From Pagrus major (Eukaryota; Chordata; Actinopteri; Spariformes; Sparidae), in assembly GCF_040436345.1 (NCBI RefSeq), contig NC_133221.1:2392118-2456117 (forward strand): a DNA stretch of 64,000 nucleotides, in the 5' to 3' direction. Below the pieces are notes generated by a model that did not search any database, was not told where the DNA came from, and was given only the letters and a program-made list of their open reading frames with translations. Every line of letters starts with the position of its first letter. Within the stretch, counting starts at the first letter, position 1. Of the stretch, positions 46,001 to 57,139 are shown piece by piece. The position numbers were made by a program, and so were the translations under genes.

Positions 46001-46381
46001 TGTGACTCGTTAAGAGTCGACGCTCAGCACAAACTTTACTATCAGTTTTAGAAAAGCCAGAGCCTTTACAACAGAAGAAAGAGGAGGAGAAAGTCAGAAA
46101 GGACAGCAGGCCAACAGGGCGACGCCATCTTAGGGAACAAAACATGTGAATATATAAATGTGATGCAGAGCGCTCCTGAAATAGAGGAAAATATAAAGAA
46201 CAGTGCAGAATGTAATATCTCTATGTGAGTGATGATGCTGAGGAGGTTTTATCAGTTCAAACAGAGGCTGAAGGACCAGGGGGTGGATGGAGACGTCAAA
46301 CTGAGCTGGAGGAAGCAGTCGGATGGAAAGGTCTTCCACAAGGAGGAGGAGACAAAGAAGAAGACGAAGGACGAGCTTTAA
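40018..46381 (+). CDS. Double C-type lectin domain protein ending in KDEL, copy C (divergent sugar sites)
   Basis: Exons 40018-40054, 42374-42552, 43635-43854, 45050-45397, 45669-45769 and 46256-46381 join in phase to 336 residues. The architecture is as in A and B. CTLD1 has EPD at 109-111 in place of EPN, with TEHC and WSD. CTLD2 has QPD at 224-226, the triplet linked to galactose-type binding, with WFD in the WND position. The latter lacks the usual acidic residue before the loop cysteine (NQAC), so calcium binding in CTLD2 is doubtful. One N-glycosylation site seen in A is lost (MTWTE for MNWTE). In-frame additions are one codon in exon 2 and three in exon 4. The tail ends with KKKTKDEL, keeping KDEL. 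Changes cluster in the ligand-loop parts of exons 3 and 4, while neighbouring introns are almost unchanged. Confidence 0.85.
40642..41935 (-). mobile_element. TTAA-target MITE in lectin C intron 1, split by another element
   Basis: TTAA at 40638-40641 and 41936-41939. Same insertion as 11764-12121, but interrupted at 40765-41703. Confidence 0.8.
40765..41703 (+). mobile_element. piggyBac-type element remnant nested in MITE
   Basis: This 939-bp insertion is absent from A and B, where the target reads ACCTTAAAGG, a TTAA site. The right end reads CTAGAGGGTT, like a piggyBac terminus before TTAA. The 75-codon frame at 41068-41295 begins MPKRLYSVDEVLAQIF followed by an acidic Asp/Glu-rich stretch, as in PGBD-like transposase N-termini. 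The rest of the transposase is missing. Bases 41230-41560 contain three diverged internal repeats. The left end is altered, so it looks immobile. Confidence 0.65.
42910..43394. mobile_element. About 485-bp MITE in lectin C intron 2
   Basis: Orthologous to 13092-13576. Confidence 0.75.
43930..44215. repeat. Dispersed repeat in lectin C intron 3
   Basis: Orthologous to 14115-14400. The remaining intron to 45049 is AT-rich with nothing recognised. Confidence 0.5.
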
Positions 46382-46749
46382 AGGGGCACTACGTAGTTTT
46401 GGAGAAGAAATTCAAACTCAGAATATTAATATTTACAATATTAATGAGGTAATAATACAAACTCAGAAACATTTATCTTTTCCATCAGTGAATAAACAAG
46501 CTGTTCTCAGAGGAGAATAAGGTCCCAGAACACTGTCTGAAGCTAGAGAGGTGGCAGGGTCCGCCACATATAAACAAAGTAAAACAGTATAAACTGTGTT
46601 GTCCTTTAAGGTCAGTTTGTTTATTCAGTTTATTCAGTCATGAAAACAAAGAGTTTGTTTATTTAGTTTGTTTAGGCAGAAAAAAATCAGCCAATGAAGA
46701 TCTTTCTCTGCTCATTAACATTTCTTCACCAAAACTACAGAATGCTCCT
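46382..46749 (+). mobile_element. TTAA-target MITE abutting the lectin C stop codon
   Basis: TTAA at 46378-46381 (containing the stop) and 46750-46753. Same insertion as in A and B, with AATAAA at 46491-46496. Confidence 0.85.
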
Positions 46750-47073
46750 TTAATGTTGAGTTTGTGTGAGTCTTTCCTCAAGGTCCTCATGTAATGTGTC
46801 AGAATAGACCTGCAACATGTGGATGAACTGATCAGTCACATGAACTATTTTGATCATCAGTTAATCCTTTTAGTTATTTGTCAACTAAACGTACCAAATA
46901 TTCTCTGGTTCAAGCTTCTTCAATGTGAGGATTTGATGTTTTCTTCTCATATATGATCATAAACTTAATATCTTTGTGTTTCAGACTGTTGGTCGATTAT
47001 AACAAGACATTTGAAGTGATCTCATTGGGCTGTGGGAACTTATAACAGACTTTATTCACTCTTTCCTGACATA

Positions 47074-47253
47074 GATGAGATAATATACTGTGTGATGAGA
47101 TAATATACTGTGTGATGAGATAATTTACTGTGTGATGAGATAATTTACTGTGTGATGAGATAATATACTGTGTGATGAGATAATATACTGTGTGATGAGA
47201 TAATATACTGTGTGATGAGATAATACACTGTGAGATGAGATAATATACTGTGT
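47074..47253. repeat. 20-bp minisatellite, unit C (nine copies)
   Basis: Same unit as at 17109, with four variant copies. Confidence 0.95.
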
Positions 47254-48840
47254 GATGAGATAAATGACTGCAGGTTAGATGAGATAAGAACTGACTGGAG
47301 GAAACTGCAGTGAAGAAAACATTAAAAAGATGAGCTTTAATGTTTGAAGAATCTTTAAAATGAAAAGTCTTTGTTCATTTCAGAGTGATATTCAGCACCT
47401 CACCTTTCAGTCTGTTGAGCCAGTCTGTGTGTATTTACAGCAGCAGCCTCTAGTTGGTTGATTCAGAATGACTCTGATGTTGTTGCTCCAGCTAACAGGA
47501 GCTAACTGGCTAAATTAGCACTCCTTCAGTTTGCTAGTTGAAGTGAGGCGGCGCATGTGATTGGCTGATGGATGACGGGGGCGGTGACAACACCACTGTC
47601 AATGAAATGTGAGAAATGACAGAGTGAAATAAAGTGTGTCCTTATAAAAAGTGTGAAATTAAATAAAGAACTGTGGTTTGAGAAAATGTCAGAACAACTC
47701 TGAGTTTTTTTAAAGTCTGTTATGAAATGAAAATAATATCCAGTTGATGTTTTTATGAACGTGATGATGAGTTAACATTTCATAATGAGTTGAGCTCAAT
47801 CATTTCTTCAGTTATTAAATTGGGTTCATTGATGAACATATTCGCCTCCATAACGGCCTCTGTGATCTGCAGCCCTCTTCTAGATCCACAGGATGCAGAG
47901 GTGGAATGTAACTAAGTACATTTACTCAAGTACTTTACTTGAGTACAAATTAGAGGTACTGGTATTTAATTTGAGTCTTTGTATTTCATGCTACTTTATA
48001 CTTGTACTCCACTACATCTCAGAAGCAAATACTATCAGCTGTGTTTACTAGTTACTTTGCATATTACGCACCTGAAAACCACGTATCTCCAGATGTGTTG
48101 CTGGTGAATGTTTGTGATGAACTGAAGGATGAAGTGTTCCTTCATGTGTTCAGAGAAATCTCCTCCTTCTTAAACTAAATGAACTCTTTAAAAACCCTCT
48201 TGGATTAGCTGCAAAATGCATCGTCACACAGCTGAGAACAGGCTGTTTTTCTGCCTTTTTACAGATGCGTGGTTCTCACAGGACGGCCACAGTACAAACA
48301 CATGATGCTCTGCTGTAGATTAAACGAGCCAACAGTGTATGAAGGAGTTAAAATGAGCTCAACATTAAAGACATGAAGCAGTAATATCAATCCACAAACA
48401 TCAGATGTTAAAACACTGACAGGGAACATTTTACTGCACTGTGAGTACTTTTACTTTTCATACTAAAAGTAGTATTTTCTAATAATATTTACATACTTTA
48501 ACTTAAGTCAGAATGTCTGACTTTAACTTGTTTTGTCACAGTACTTTTACTGGAGTTAAGGATCTGGATCCTGAGCCCTCTGAGGGGCTCATGGTCACAG
48601 TGATCCTTTGGGGGCTCCGTACTTTACAAAGGTGTCCAAAGGTCAGTGGATTAAATTTTAAAGACAAAAATGTACGTTGCCCTCAAAACAAAGGAAAATG
48701 TTGTGTTTTTATCTGTAATTCATCTGTTTCTCTCAACACGTTTGCACTGGGTATTATGCAACATTTCAAATTCAAACTTTTTCTTTATTTACTTTTAATT
48801 TTATTGACATGATATTTACCACCAGCGGTACTACTAATAC
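47254..48840. other. 3' part of unit C
   Basis: Matches the end of unit B. It includes TACTTTTACT-rich repeat (47900-48070, 48430-48570) and possible distal polyadenylation hexamers near 47626 and 47660. No gene is recognised. Confidence 0.5.
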
Positions 48841-49120
48841 TGTGTGTATTCAGTACTTCCTCATGAAGGGAAGTCTGAAAGAGGGAACATCAGGTCAAAG
48901 CTCCTGATTAAGAGGCGCTTCACTTTTGACCTACTTTAACAGCATCCATTACCCATAAATCCGCGTTTCTCAACACGGAAGCGGGTTGTGGACTACATTA
49001 AACACGATTTGACGGAGCTTAGCGTGTTTTATCATCACAGGTGAGGCTGTAACTTGAGTTAATCTCACTGTGAGCAGCAAGTCTTGATAATGACTACATT
49101 AGACGCCCGTTTCCCCTAAA

Positions 49121-49140
49121 AACTACAATACCCACAATTC
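49121..49140 (+). promoter_or_regulatory. ZNF143/THAP11-like site in taz promoter
   Basis: AACTACAATACCCACAATTC resembles the ACTACAATTCCC core common in vertebrate housekeeping promoters. It sits just before the presumed first (untranslated) exon. Confidence 0.4.
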
Positions 49141-49196
49141 CGCGCCTGACATTCAGTTCCGGGGTCGGAGGCCATCAGCCTGCCAGCAGGAGAGAG
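49141..49196 (+). other. taz: Presumed taz 5' UTR exon
   Basis: GC-rich stretch ending in a consensus donor (GAGAG|GTGAGG). The next exon starts at 50711 and carries the ATG, so this would be the untranslated first exon. Its start is uncertain. Confidence 0.45.
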
Positions 49197-49759
49197 GTGA
49201 GGGAAATGTTTGATCTTGTGATGTTTTCTGGACTTATCAAGTTATTAAATTATTAAATATTGTAGTGAAGGCCTCATGGAGCAACACGGTGCATTAAATT
49301 TATATTTAAGAACGAAAAAAAGGCGTGTTTATGATGTAATTACACGACAACACTGTGTCAAGAGTCATGAATAAAAATGCAGGCAGATAACTGTTGAACG
49401 ACTGGTCGGATGTAACGTTAGCTAAACGACAAATTACTCTTTAATTGACCAGTTTATGGATGCATTTATTCACAGACTTGTCTTTGTATGTCTCTCAGAG
49501 ATTAATGTGTCTGTAAACTTTGGCTAGCAGGTAGCTAGCAGGCTAACGCCGCTAGCTGCTGCACATTAGCTGAATATTTTGACCTCAGACGCGGTGAGAA
49601 CAGGATGAGTGGTTAGTTCAATGACAAAAGGAAATGTGAAGTGCTCCCACAGTCAAACCACCACAGACTGAATACTCCTGGTTTGGATTTAGCAAAGACT
49701 GAGCCACAGAGCAGAGGTCGTACTCCTGGGATTGACTGATTAAAGATAATAATCATGAT

Positions 49760-50345
49760 AATATGACACTTTATTTATAGAGCACCTTTAAAAAAACAGG
49801 GTTTAAAAACAGGAAAACTCAGGAAGACAATATGACAGAATAAACGCTCAAGAGTTGAGCCGAACACAAGGAAGCCTGTTGTCAGGTGAAGTTAAAACAA
49901 GAGACACAAACAGAACACAAAATGTAGAAACACAGAAAGATGGTATGAGTCATTACAAGTAAAAGGAATAAAAGCCATAAAACAGGCAAGACGAAGGAAA
50001 AAGACAGAGGAAAAAAATCAATAAAGGACGATAAGAGGAGTTAAAGAAAAGCAGTAAAAAGAATAAAAGATAATAAATAAAAATAATCAAATAAAAGCAG
50101 TCAAGGACGGATAAACTGTCACAGCAGGAGAAGTACAAGAATTGAAATGAATTGAATACTGTATACATTATGAGCATCTATTTCTACACACAAAAGATAA
50201 ACGACAGCAACATAAATAGTAACTAAAATAAGACACTGGACTCCAAATAGCTCTTGCTGCATGTGCATGCAATGTAAGTCACTCTGGACAAAAAGTCTGC
50301 CAAATGAATTTAATGTAATGTAATTTATTAATCAAAAACTATTCC
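49760..50345. repeat. Dispersed repeats in taz intron 1
   Basis: Starts with a CACTTTATTTATAGAGCACC-type phrase. Ends (50268-50330) with CTCTGGACAAAAAGTCTGCCA plus a TGTAATGTAAT tail, the common end of teleost tRNA-type SINEs. The AT-rich middle is unassigned. Confidence 0.5.
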
Positions 50346-50750
50346 ACAGGTTGATTGATTTGAATGAGCTCCCTGACTTTCAGTCCCTCATTAGTGTCAA
50401 GCAGACACGCGACACCAGTCATTTGGTCCAAGTCTCACGCGAGGCTCACGTAAATTTTTCTTGGGCAAGTAGAGGCAGTCTTACCTGCAGCATCTGGTCT
50501 TCATCAAGAGAAAAGCCAAGGTATCCGTTCATGTCTAAGAATGATATTATTGCCCAATTTATCAAACTTTTTTTTCACAGATTGAGTTTTACCTCACTCA
50601 CTTAGACTAAATATTCCACGTATACTCTGTGAAGTGCCCCTTTAAGTCACATTTCAGCCTGATTTTATTTTCCTCGCTGGATGTTTCTCCCTCTGTGTGT
50701 GCGGCGGCAGGTTAATGCGTGTGTGGATGTAGTTTCTGTGGAGCGCTGTG

Positions 50751-53700
50751 ATGCCCCTGGAGGTCAGATGGCCGTTCCCACAGTGCCCTCCTTTGGCATG
50801 GAGGATCTCCAGCTCGCTGGTCATGGGCATGGTGGGCTCCTATTCATACTTCTGGACCAGTAAGTTGGACTACATATATTAGATACTGGGGGTGGACCGA
50901 TTATCAGTCTACGATTATAGGTATTGGTGTTTTTTGTGTCTGGTTGCCGATAAAAAATAATGAATGCAGTATTTTGGCTCTGATGCAGCATCTTCTCTCT
51001 GTTAGTGGTCACCACTCTGTGGTCTCAGTGTCCACAACACTATCTGATGTCACGATTAACTTTGAGACTAAGATTTTATCTTTCCTGTAAATGTATATTT
51101 ACGATTATCGGTATTGGCCCTGAAATAACCTTACCGGTTGAACCCTATTAGATACACTCCATACAGCCGACTGTAAACCAACACAAACCAACAAGATTAT
51201 TCTCAAAGATTATTCTCACTTGCTAACCGAACTACAACAAGTTTTCTGTCTTTTCCTGGTTTCGCCGTCCTCCCTCCCAATCTCTCCATCTTCAGAGTAC
51301 ATGAACTACTTGACGGTCCACAACCAGGAGGTTTTGTTGGACCTGATTGACCAGAGGCCCTCCGACACACCCCTCATCACTCTGTCCAATCACCAGTCTT
51401 GTATGGACGACCCACACATCTGGGGTAAGGACAGATGCATCCCCCTGAAATCACAGTTTACAGTAACATCGGTGGAATAATCACATCTGTTTGTGACAGG
51501 TGTACTGAGGCTCAGACATTTGTGGACCTTCAACAAGATGCGGTGGTGAGTTTGAGAATCTCACATCTCATCCAGTCATTTGCAGAAATTGGAATGATTT
51601 TGTTTTTATTTTTTCCGATCATGTGTGATTATTAACCTCTGTTCGGACAGGACTCCAGCAGCATCTGACATCTGTTTCACCAGAGAGCTGCACTCACGAT
51701 TCTTCAGCCGTGGAAAGTGTGTTCCTGTCTGCAGAGGTGAGTCTCTGTTGGCGTTAACGCCCGTCTCTGTCTTCCTGTCTGCTGAGCGAACGACTTACAT
51801 CATCAGTTCTCTCTAGGTGACGGTGTTTACCAGAAAGGCATGGATTTTGTTCTGGAGAAACTGAACAGAGGGGAGTGGGTGCACATTTTTCCAGAAGGTG
51901 TGTAGTGTTTCCACTATAGATATTTCACTAGGACCTCTTTTTCTGTTTCTGTTGTCTCTGAGGCTTTTGGATGGTAGTTTTAGTAATACACACTTCTTCT
52001 GTTGTTTCACATTCAACAGGCAAAGTCAACATGACGGAAGAGTTTATACGGTTAAAATGGGGTGAGTACAGTGCGTGTTTTGAAGTGTGTGCCACTTTGG
52101 TGACTGTGTACAATAAAGTTGGAAAGGAAAGGTGAACGCAGAGTGATCGTTTCCCTTTTAAATGGGTCCTTCGCACCCTGTTATTACAAACTACGTTTAA
52201 ATATTCTGAATATGTTACAGCTCAAGTACCAGTTCATGTAAACAGCATAATCTGCTCTGTTTATCTGCGTTTTAGCAGCATTCTTCGGGCCTCTCGTGTC
52301 ATGTCATGGATTTTCTTCAGAATAATTCATGTTGAAACTTCTATTAAACTCATGGCGTCAAAATAACTCAAGAAGTGGGTTTCTCAGCTCTGAAGGTATT
52401 TAACAATATTTGTGGCACTCACACAGTTTTTTATGCAGGACCAAATAACTTCTAGATGTGACATAACTACATGAATACTACACAGAACTACATGAATACT
52501 ACACAGAACTACATGAATACTACACAGAACTCCATTAATACTACACAGAACTACATGAATACTACACAGAACTCCATTAATACTACACAGAACTACATGA
52601 ATACTACACAGAAACAAAATTTGGTTGAAGGAAAGTGAAGACTAGTGGAGATATTCATTTTTGAAATGACAGATTCTTTGTTCTGGACAAAAATTACAAA
52701 AAGACCTCCTATTATTAATTGGATTACTGTAATAACTATTCAAATGAACACCTGTTGTAAATGATCCTCAGGGTCTCTTAGATGTTCAGGACAAATTTCA
52801 ACCTAAGCCAGTGAACAACGAGCGACTGGTGAGGTTTAGATTACACACACAGAGAATCACTGAAATGCTGAAATTTAGCTCAGAGGGCTAAACAAATTTT
52901 GCAAGGTCCCATGAATTAAAGGGAGGTTTCAACATGGATGTTTTTTGTGAAAATCCATGATGCGAACTGGGAAAAGTTCTGGATTTTGGGTGATTCGGAG
53001 TGGAGTGACCCATATGGAATATTCATTTTCATCAGCCATGTAAACAGTTTAGTAAGGATATTAAATTCGTGCAAAAACTGGAATATTTTGTGCATGTAAA
53101 CGTGGTCGTCCTGAAAGTGATTCTGTTTCAGATCATTTCTGGTTTGTGTTTTAGGTGTGGGTCGCCTCATATCAGAGTGCTCCCTTAATCCCATCATCCT
53201 GCCGCTCTGGCACGTGGGTGAGTAACCCGGCGCCGCAGTACGCTCCACAGATGACGACACATTATCTGACATGTTCTGCTGTTTTCATCACTGTAGATTC
53301 TGGAAACTGTCAGCGAGAAAGAGAACAGAAGTTATTTAAAAAATAAACATGATGTATAAAAAATTAAGATATATGTAGGTATTTTCAGATAGAGTAGGTT
53401 TGCTTGAAATGTTCTACAAAAAACTTTTAACTGGTTATTAAACAGTCTCAATTTAATACTGATGCCTCTGTAAGAAACAAACCCATCAGAGAGATGACTG
53501 GCTATTTCTGTATAAATATAATATTTTTTTGTAAATCCTGTCACTGTGTCAGATTCCTACTTCTATAGATCGGATAGGTTATGAAGTTAAAAAAATATTT
53601 TTTATGATGGAGTGCTGAGGATGAATTGAAGAGTCTGGTGTCACCACCGTCATCTTTTGTCCACAGCAGCTGCCAGGATCAACAAATAATAAAAGTTCCT

Positions 53701-54749
53701 TGCAGAAGCTTTAAGTAACTACTTTTGATTTATTTTAATTGCTTCAGACATTTTGTGCCTTTTTATTTCAGAGATTACAGTGGAGAGAAAACAAGAAATG
53801 TCGGGACCATAGAGTCAAATCTGTGTATATATATACATATTACTACAGATTTGACTCTATATCACACCTTATTGGTTTTGGTCTTAAATTGAATCTGTTG
53901 ACACAACAAAAAATCTAGAACATCGGCAGTTTGCACCACATTGTGTATATAATGATATCAAGAAGCAACAACAGTGCTCAAGTATTTGTCCGTCTGTGTG
54001 ATCGATGTCTTTTTCAGGTTTGAGTGACGTTTTGCCAAATATGAAACCCTACATTCCCCGGGCTGGCAAGGTATGAACACACGCATCTAATCCAAACAAT
54101 ATTTTAATATTTCGTTCATCATGGCTTTTTGTAATATGCAAGTAACTGTAGTTGTAACTGCTGGTTTGCTTCCAGAGAATCACAGTCCTGGTGGGAAAAC
54201 CGTTCAGTGTGAAAGACCTCGTCGAATCCCTCCGAGCTGAAAACAAGAGCCAGGTGAGGACAGAATCGATTACACATGTACTCGCTGGGCGGTAATGGAT
54301 TACTGGTAATGGTACAGTCGATGTGAACTAATGTAACTATATTATATTATATTACTTAGGAAATTATTGTCCTTAAATGTACAGGAATCTGTGACAATCT
54401 GATTTGGTTTTGAAGATTTGTAGCCATACATTGAAAGTAGTCGCTAAAAATATAAATTTCTTGCTGCTTTTTAAACTGAAACTGAAATGTTTGGTTGAAA
54501 ATTTTCAAAATAGTGGGTGAATAACTACAACCTGTCAGGTGTAGTTGGCATTATATGGTGCAGTTATGATTGGGTACTGGATTCAATAATCTGTTTTTGC
54601 ATTTGAAGAAGAATATTTAAAAGTGCCTGTGCCAATTGTCCTTTCAGTTGGAAACGAGGAAGACTTTGACCGATTTCATCCAGGGGGAGTTTTGGAGCCT
54701 GAAAGCCCAGGCCGAGGCCCTCCACGGGCAGATACAGACCAAATCCTGA
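50751..54749 (+). CDS. taz: Tafazzin, phospholipid-lysophospholipid transacylase
   Basis: Tafazzin remodels cardiolipin acyl chains on mitochondrial membranes; the human gene is mutated in Barth syndrome. Ten coding exons join in phase to 262 residues: 50751-50859, 51296-51424, 51500-51545, 51651-51736, 51817-51897, 52020-52061, 53155-53217, 54018-54070, 54176-54253 and 54648-54749. The start [10 protein letters not shown] matches the human start. A hydrophobic stretch (about 20-35) precedes [10 protein letters not shown]. The acyltransferase HX4D motif is NHQSCMDD (His69, Asp74, the same numbering as human), and FPEG is at 148-151. The primate-type exon 5 is absent, giving the common 262-residue form. 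All splice borders are canonical. atp6ap1 follows downstream, as in human. The ATG exon begins at 50711. Confidence 0.95.
50887..51147. mobile_element. hAT-type MITE in taz intron
   Basis: The 8-bp duplication TTAGATAC is at 50879-50886 and 51148-51155. The ends are imperfect inverted repeats (TGGGGGTGGACCGATTA left, CCGGTTGAACCCTA right) related to the CGACCGAT type at 38505. 261 bp, non-coding. Confidence 0.75.
52465..52615. repeat. 21-bp minisatellite in taz intron
   Basis: About seven copies of ACTACATGAATACTACACAGA with CTCCATTAATA variants. The Cys/Val-rich minus-strand frame over it is a repeat artefact. The rest of this 1.1-kb intron (to 53154) contains TTCATGTAAACAG and its partner near 53090, possibly the ends of a decayed MITE. 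Confidence 0.85.
53810..53862. repeat. Short inverted repeat in taz intron
   Basis: AGAGTCAAATCTGT and its complement ACAGATTTGACTCTAT flank an alternating TA/CA loop. This could form a hairpin or be a tiny MITE relic. Confidence 0.7.
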
Positions 54750-55480
54750 GTCCCAGCCGTCCTGCTTTTTCCTCACAATCAACAAGTCTGATGATCATCT
54801 ACCCTAATCGAGGGTAATACCTTTTACTACTGGAAGGCCACACACACACACACAGGGCTGTTCATGACCACTTGTATTTTGGTATCTCCTCCTCACCTCC
54901 ACTGGATCCCCCACACCTCCACACGAGTCATGAGCTTCTGAACGTTTTGAGCAACGTTTTTTTAAGGTGCTGTTGTGGGATCATGATCTCTATCAAAGGT
55001 CATTTCCATTAATGCTGATGCATCAGAAACAAATTGTTTAAAGCAGGCGTCATGTTTTTATATAAAACAGCAAATGCATGATTTGATTGAGTTACTTTAA
55101 ATTAATACCAATCAAAGCTGTGCTGTAGCTTCCAGACCAGATTTCTGAAGTATCATCAGTGTTATTCATTTAACTGGTCGTATTTTGGTTTGGGTTGTGG
55201 TTGAGTTATTCTCCCACCGGTACCACCGTGTGTCCCAGTAATTACGCCCACATTGGATGATTTCACGCCTCTCTATTTATGTGCAGTGCCAATGCAAAGA
55301 GTAGTGAGTCCAAATTAAGAATGTGAAAGTTGGGGTGGTGAATGGTTCGTGTAACACATCAGACTTTAACTCAACAGACCGGAGTTAGCCTCCCGTCACT
55401 GAGCAGCCATTAACGTTCACGTTTATATAAACACGCTGTGGAAAAACATCTCCAATTAATGTGAAATTTAAAATCCTTAA

Positions 55481-55881
55481 AGGAACAGTGCAACAAGTAG
55501 CTAGAGAGAAAAATCAACGGAAAAAAACATAAAATGGCTCCATACAGCTTGATTTCAAAAGACGTTATTTATGCCCTGAATGCTCAGTTGATCTTATGCA
55601 TCCACTTCTTACGAGAACGCTTTTAGCTGAGCAGCTACGTTGAAGATTTTGGCTTAAAAAAAAACATTTGGGATCTCTGGCCTTCTGGAGACTTTGAGTA
55701 TGCTGTACAAGCTGTATGGAGCCATTTTAATTTGTTTTTTCAGTTGTTTTTTTTCCATTTTAAAAGTCTCCAGCTGCTTCAGTTGTTTAGGAAAATGCTA
55801 CAACGCTGTTTTGCTGTGAAGCTCCAGAAATGTTCTGTGGACTACGAAACTTGTGGCTGAATATTTGGGTGACCTGTTCCT
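55481..55881. mobile_element. TTAA-flanked MITE downstream of taz
   Basis: TTAA at 55477-55480 and 55882-55885. The ends AGGAACAGTGCAAC and GTGACCTGTTCCT are inverted. 401 bp, non-coding. It probably lies in the taz 3' UTR or just beyond it. Confidence 0.75.
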
Positions 55882-56557
55882 TTAAATGAATCCATCCTTG
55901 ATTTGAAAGCAGAGTTAACAATGAAGCTGATATGAATGAGGTAACAAGCTGCATCCTTTCCTGTGAAGTGCTCCTGCATAGGAGGGCAGTTGAAATTGTC
56001 TAACAATCAGAAAGACTGTATCGAGAGGTCATCAAGGAATGTAAATGTACTGCAGGAAGAATGCTAACCAGAAATAATATGAAATATTAGGTTGGATTCA
56101 ATGGAAATTTTTAGGATTAAAACTTAAACCGAGTGTTTTAGTTGCCTCTCACTAACCTTTAACCAAACCATAGCTGGAATGCACAGATAATGTAGAAAGT
56201 CGTAATTTTATAAAAGTTAGGATTGGATGTTTAAAAAAAAAAATAAAAAAAAAATCCTGTTACCTCATTTTCAGATGAGCTTTACACAAAGCTGCTGTTT
56301 GTTTAAATACTAAATATTAGAAAGGCCCTCTGTGCACAAACACATGGAGTGATAAAGATTTATATAATTTGTACTCTGATGAAGTTCATCAGGACATCAG
56401 CTCTGAACTGCACGGTAACTTTTACAGCTGAGGCATGCGGAGTAAATGACTGTTAGGATGGTGTAATGGGGAATTGTACTGTTTAAGCTTTTAACACAAT
56501 CATGCAGCTTGAAATCGGTCATCTTGTAACATCACCATGTGCCCTGCACGCTCTCTG

Positions 56558-57139
56558 TCATCTCTCTTGTACATTCAAATCAAGTTTGGAAATAATTTCG
56601 TAGAACTGTACATTTTTCTCTTTCAGATGAAGAATTAAAAGTTTTCTGTAGATCCTTTCAACCTCTGGATGCTCGGCCATTGCAGATGTATACATATAAT
56701 TTATTTGTTCATCCGTGGTTTTTATAAGGGCCACAGCTAAGTGATCTGTGGTGATTTTATAAATGTATCGCCTTACTGAACGCCAGTCTTTCCTACTGTA
56801 CAGTATGTGGACACCAATAAAGTATTTCACTTTTCTAAATTTTTATTGCTGACGCATGTTTTACTGGCTCTTGCGCCACCTCTCCTCCAGTTCCTGCTGC
56901 ACTGATCCAAATAAGTCAAAAAACGATGAAAACATGTCACCTGAGACTTTGTAACTCATGGCCCCCTGTGATAAGGAGATGTTATAGTAATTGTTAAGAC
57001 ATACCATGACAGGATTAGGGTTAAGATCACCACAAAATAAAATTACATACTTTTCCAATTTATTGAAATTCAGAAGACAACAGTTTGAAAATACTACTAA
57101 AGTTGAAATTCTACTTAGATAAAAGGTACAGAAGTCCAA
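56558..57139 (-). other. Two adjacent minus-strand open frames of unknown status
   Basis: Frames 56558-56830 (90 codons) and 56861-57139 (92 codons) do not share codon phase. The second contains CGDLNPNPV, reminiscent of the GDxxxNPGP motif near the start of some LINE proteins, so an old LINE fragment is one possibility. I recognise no host gene. Confidence 0.2.
56816..56821 (+). terminator. Candidate distal polyadenylation signal, taz
   Basis: AATAAA followed by a T-rich stretch, about 2.07 kb after the taz stop. It is one of several possible signals. Confidence 0.3.

Larger units (their letters stand above)
35884..48800 (+). repeat. Segmental duplication unit C
   Basis: Collinear with A and B, but lacks the Rex3 LINE and the 63-base exon-like segment. 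It carries private changes: a 38-bp inversion (38419-38456), an hAT-type MITE (38505-39046), an internal duplication (37505-37725 repeated at 39047-39265) and a piggyBac remnant (40765-41703). Confidence 0.85.
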
